In this document: positions 6,315 through 7,846 of the stretch, piece after piece
How the letters are laid out: the number at the start of each line of letters is the position of its first letter
Position numbering within the stretch: position 1 is the stretch's first letter
Assembly: GCA_903861055.1 (NCBI GenBank)
Contig: CAIOSU010000043.1
Location: 1-7,846, forward strand
Length of the DNA stretch: 7,846 nt
Source of the DNA: an uncultured bacterium
GTDB lineage: Bacteria; Bacteroidota; Bacteroidia; Chitinophagales; CAIOSU01
Direction: 5' to 3'
Position numbers and translations under genes: made by a program
The notes under the pieces: model-generated
Seen by the model: the letters and a program-made list of their open reading frames with translations, nothing else
What the model was told of the DNA's origin: nothing
Database searches by the model: none

Positions 6315-6353
6315 ACTTTGCATATTCGGAATTCAATTCCGAATATGCAAAGT
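6315..6353 (+). promoter_or_regulatory. Perfect 19-bp palindrome, operator-like
   Basis: ACTTTGCATATTCGGAATT (6315-6333) is followed by one base (C, 6334) and its exact reverse complement (6335-6353). No T-tract follows, so it is not a standard terminator. The arms contain TTTGC resembling the end of a Bacteroidetes -7 box. The same motif recurs at 6401 over the ATPase promoter. The layout suggests a protein-binding dyad that controls the ATPase gene. Confidence 0.7.
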
Positions 6354-6376
6354 AAAATGTGTAACTTTGCTATCTG

Positions 6377-6407
6377 TTTAACGTACATTAGCACGAAAAT
6401 AACTTTG
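6377..6407 (+). promoter_or_regulatory. Promoter of the AAA+ ATPase gene
   Basis: TAACTTTG at 6400-6407 matches TAnnTTTG exactly. TTTA at 6377-6380, 19 bases upstream, is one mismatch from the TTTG -33 element at the usual spacing. Transcription would start near 6414, giving a leader of about 25 bases. A second TAACTTTG lies at 6362-6369 without a clear -33 partner. The -7 box overlaps the third copy of the palindrome motif, so a bound regulator would block it. Confidence 0.6.
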
Positions 6408-6418
6408 CATATTCGGAA
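6401..6418 (+). repeat. Third copy of the operator-like motif
   Basis: AACTTTGCATATTCGGAA at 6401-6418 is identical to 6314-6331, the left arm of the palindrome, in the same orientation. It covers the end of the ATPase -7 box and the predicted transcription start. Confidence 0.8.
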
Positions 6419-6439
6419 CTAAACTCCTAATTTACAAAC

Positions 6440-7594
6440 ATGATTGAGCGTAAAAAATATGAAGAAGTAAGCGAACTGCTAGATACTTTTCCGGCAGTGG
6501 CTTTGCTTGGGCCACGCCAAGTGGGCAAAACCACCTTGGCTATGGACCTAGCGCGCACGCATAATACACTCTATCTGGATTTAGAAAGCGAGGAAGACCG
6601 GGCAAAGTTGGCAAACCCTGCCTACTACCTAGCCAGCCACCAAGATAAGTTGGTGATAATGGACGAAGTGCAGCGCATGCCGCAACTGTTTCAAGAGCTT
6701 AGGGGCATTATTGACAAAAACCGCAGGGCGGGCCGCAAAACCGGTCAGTTCCTGTTGTTGGGCTCTGCCTCCATGGATTTATTGAAACAGTCGGGCGAGA
6801 GCTTGGCAGGCCGTATAGCTTATTGCGAATTGTTTCCCTTGAACCTTACCGAATACCCCAAGGATATGGATAAGCTATGGGTTCGGGGTGGCTTTCCGGA
6901 TAGTGTGATGGCTGCCAGCGATGTTAAAAGCATGTTGTGGCGCAAAAACTTTATTCGCACTTATTTGGAGCGCGATATACCGCAACTGGGCCCGCGCATA
7001 CCTGCCGAAACCCTGCGACGGTTCTGGACCATGCTGGCTCACTTGCAAGGCACTACGCTCAATGCATCGCAACTGGCGGGCTCATTGGGTGTAGATGGAA
7101 AAACGGTAATGAGCTACCTTGATTTGTTGGTTGATTTGCTGTTGGTGCGCAAACTGCGGCCTTACCATGGCAACCACGGCAAACGCCTCATTAAATCGCC
7201 AAAAGTATATGTGCGCGATAGCGGATTACTGCACGCCTTGCTGGGTATCGAAAACAAAGAGGCATTATTGTCGCACCCCATTGTTGGTATGAGCTGGGAA
7301 GGTTTTGTGATAGAGAACATTTGCAGCTTACTCGACGAAAACCAATCTGGCGTTTATTTCTACCGTACCTCGTCGGGCAATGAGATTGATTTACTAATTG
7401 AGCGCCCGAACAAAGAAATATGGGCAGTAGAAGTTAAACGCAGCATGGTCCCCAAGTTTTCGAAAGGGTACGCTATCTCGGCCAACGAAATAAGCACTGC
7501 CAAAAACTTCATCATCTACCCCGGCATAGAGCGCTATGCCATTAACGAAAACACCGAAGCAATAAGTCTTGCCGCGTTTTTGGAGCTATTATAG
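6440..7594 (+). CDS. AAA+ ATPase with PD-(D/E)XK-like C-terminus (AAA_14/DUF4143 type)
   Basis: A 384-residue protein, full length for this family. Walker A is GPRQVGKTT (24-32), Walker B LVIMDE (71-76), followed by EVQRMP, and a sensor-like LLLGSAS (105-111). Family markers follow: GRIAYCELFPLNLTEY (124-139), WVRGGFPDS (147-155) and FIRTYLERDIP (171-181). Residues about 190-240 form a winged-helix-like segment (LNASQLAGSLGVDGKTVMSYLDLL). The C-terminal DUF4143 part has KVYVRDSGLLHALLGI, GMSWEGFVIEN, RTSSGNEIDLLIE and AVEVKRS. E287, D317, E331 and K333 match the PD-(D/E)XK nuclease pattern. These proteins are common, often in several copies, in Bacteroidetes. Their function is unsettled; nuclease activity and a toxin, defence or selfish role have been suggested from the fold. 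It is an unlikely virion protein and has its own promoter, so I read it as cargo. No partner antitoxin gene is visible. Confidence 0.9.
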   Translation: MIERKKYEEVSELLDTFPAVALLGPRQVGKTTLAMDLARTHNTLYLDLESEEDRAKLANPAYYLASHQDKLVIMDEVQRMPQLFQELRGIIDKNRRAGRKTGQFLLLGSASMDLLKQSGESLAGRIAYCELFPLNLTEYPKDMDKLWVRGGFPDSVMAASDVKSMLWRKNFIRTYLERDIPQLGPRIPAETLRRFWTMLAHLQGTTLNASQLAGSLGVDGKTVMSYLDLLVDLLLVRKLRPYHGNHGKRLIKSPKVYVRDSGLLHALLGIENKEALLSHPIVGMSWEGFVIENICSLLDENQSGVYFYRTSSGNEIDLLIERPNKEIWAVEVKRSMVPKFSKGYAISANEISTAKNFIIYPGIERYAINENTEAISLAAFLELL

Positions 7595-7596
7595 TT

Positions 7597-7763
7597 GATG
7601 TGCTAATATACTGATGCACCAATGTGTAGATGTGCTGATGTGCCAATGTACCGATATATCGATGTACCAATGTGTTCGATGTACCAATGTGTAGATGTAC
7701 CGATTTAGGCTACTCTTATAGTGTTTTATTTTTTTCATAGGTACATCAGTACATTGATACATC
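7597..7763 (+). repeat. Degenerate GATGTRCCAATGT repeat array with inverted copy
   Basis: Near-copies of GATGTRCCAATGT lie at 7613-7625, 7637-7649, 7661-7673 and 7678-7690 (starts 24, 24 and 17 apart), with partial copies at 7597, 7629 and 7694. An inverted copy (ACATTGATACATC) lies at 7751-7763, inside GGTACATCAGTACATTG (7740-7756). The inverted copy could pair with a forward unit as a long hairpin around a T-rich spacer (about 7707-7738). There are no unique spacers, so this is not CRISPR. Arrays of this look recur between genes in Bacteroidetes genomes as I recall them. It starts 3 bases after the ATPase stop. Confidence 0.75.
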
Positions 7764-7781
7764 CATTTCGTATCCGCACAT

Positions 7782-7815
7782 TAATTTCAAATTTTCAAAT
7801 TCCCAAATTACCACC
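7782..7815 (+). promoter_or_regulatory. A/T-rich leader before the last gene
   Basis: A run with TTAATTTCAAATTTTC and AAATTCCCAAATTACCACC ends at the ATG at 7816. It has the same AAATTTTCAAATT character and position as the leaders before the capsid and tail-tube-like genes, suggesting that the phage operon resumes here after the ATPase and repeat region. Confidence 0.45.
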
Positions 7816-7846
7816 ATGCAACCACCCAAAAAACCTGGGCAAATAT
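7816..7846 (+). CDS. Start of an unidentified gene (10 residues visible)
   Basis: ATG at 7816 opens a frame that runs off the window (MQPPKKPGQI). The Pro/Lys-rich start tells nothing about function. I call it because it follows a leader of the same type as two clear phage genes here. A tail or head-tail gene would be expected by position. Confidence 0.4.
   Translation, partial: MQPPKKPGQI

Noticed and set aside
6315..6353. Palindrome as an intrinsic terminator of the tail-tube-like gene
   Set aside because: The stem is A/T-rich at its base, has a one-base centre and no following T-tract; the third copy on the ATPase promoter fits an operator better.
6937..7122. 61-residue plus-strand frame inside the ATPase gene
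   Set aside because: It is an out-of-frame shadow of conserved ATPase sequence.
7597..7764. Possible CRISPR array
   Set aside because: Repeats are short, degenerate and unevenly spaced (24, 24, 17), there are no unique spacers, and no cas genes are present.
1..7846. tRNA, rRNA, riboswitch or phage attachment site
   Set aside because: I saw no cloverleaf, conserved rRNA segment, known riboswitch core or integrase-linked duplicated site.

Overview
This 7.8 kb window looks like part of the structural region of a tailed phage or prophage of a Bacteroidetes host. Phage evidence: a ClpP-like head protease, an HK97-type major capsid protein, a tape-measure-like protein, a tail-tube-like protein and the C-terminal part of a tail-tip or fibre protein. 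Bacteroidetes evidence: TAnnTTTG-type -7 promoter boxes (TAACTTTG) close upstream of two genes, almost no Shine-Dalgarno sequences, A/T-rich leaders just before start codons, and degenerate GATGTRCCAATGT-like intergenic repeats. No integrase, attachment site, terminase or portal is visible, so prophage cannot be told from free phage by sequence alone. The exported minus-strand gene and the ATPase with its own promoter fit a prophage carrying cargo.

Layout. 1-1095: 3' part of a tail-tip/fibre gene ending in a YadA-like beta module. 1100-2386: short tape-measure-like protein. 2386-2577 and 2577-2831: two tiny Cys-containing genes joined by one-base stop/start overlaps. 2856-3386 (minus): a small exported protein with its own promoter. 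3494-4552: ClpP-like protease whose C-terminal coiled-coil part may also be made alone from an internal start, as a scaffold. 4670-5623: major capsid protein. 5714-6277: tail-tube-like structural protein. 6278-6439: a regulatory region with three copies of a 17-18 bp motif. 6440-7594: AAA+ ATPase (AAA_14/DUF4143 type) with a PD-(D/E)XK-like C-terminus. 7595-7815: degenerate repeat array, then an A/T-rich leader. 7816-end: start of another gene.

How the genes fit together. The protease and scaffold would guide assembly of the capsid protein into a prohead. The tube, tape-measure and tip proteins would build the tail. The exported protein and the ATPase are not virion-like and are best read as accessory cargo. 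Tail genes lie upstream of the head genes, the reverse of the usual siphophage order. No gap without a gene exceeds 300 bases; the largest is the 221-base repeat and leader region after the ATPase.

The most unusual part is the ATPase cassette: a likely mobile or defence-like ATPase/nuclease-fold gene with a symmetric operator-like promoter on one side and a repeat array on the other, set inside a virion gene cluster. Functional statements rest on motif recognition by eye; no database search was run.
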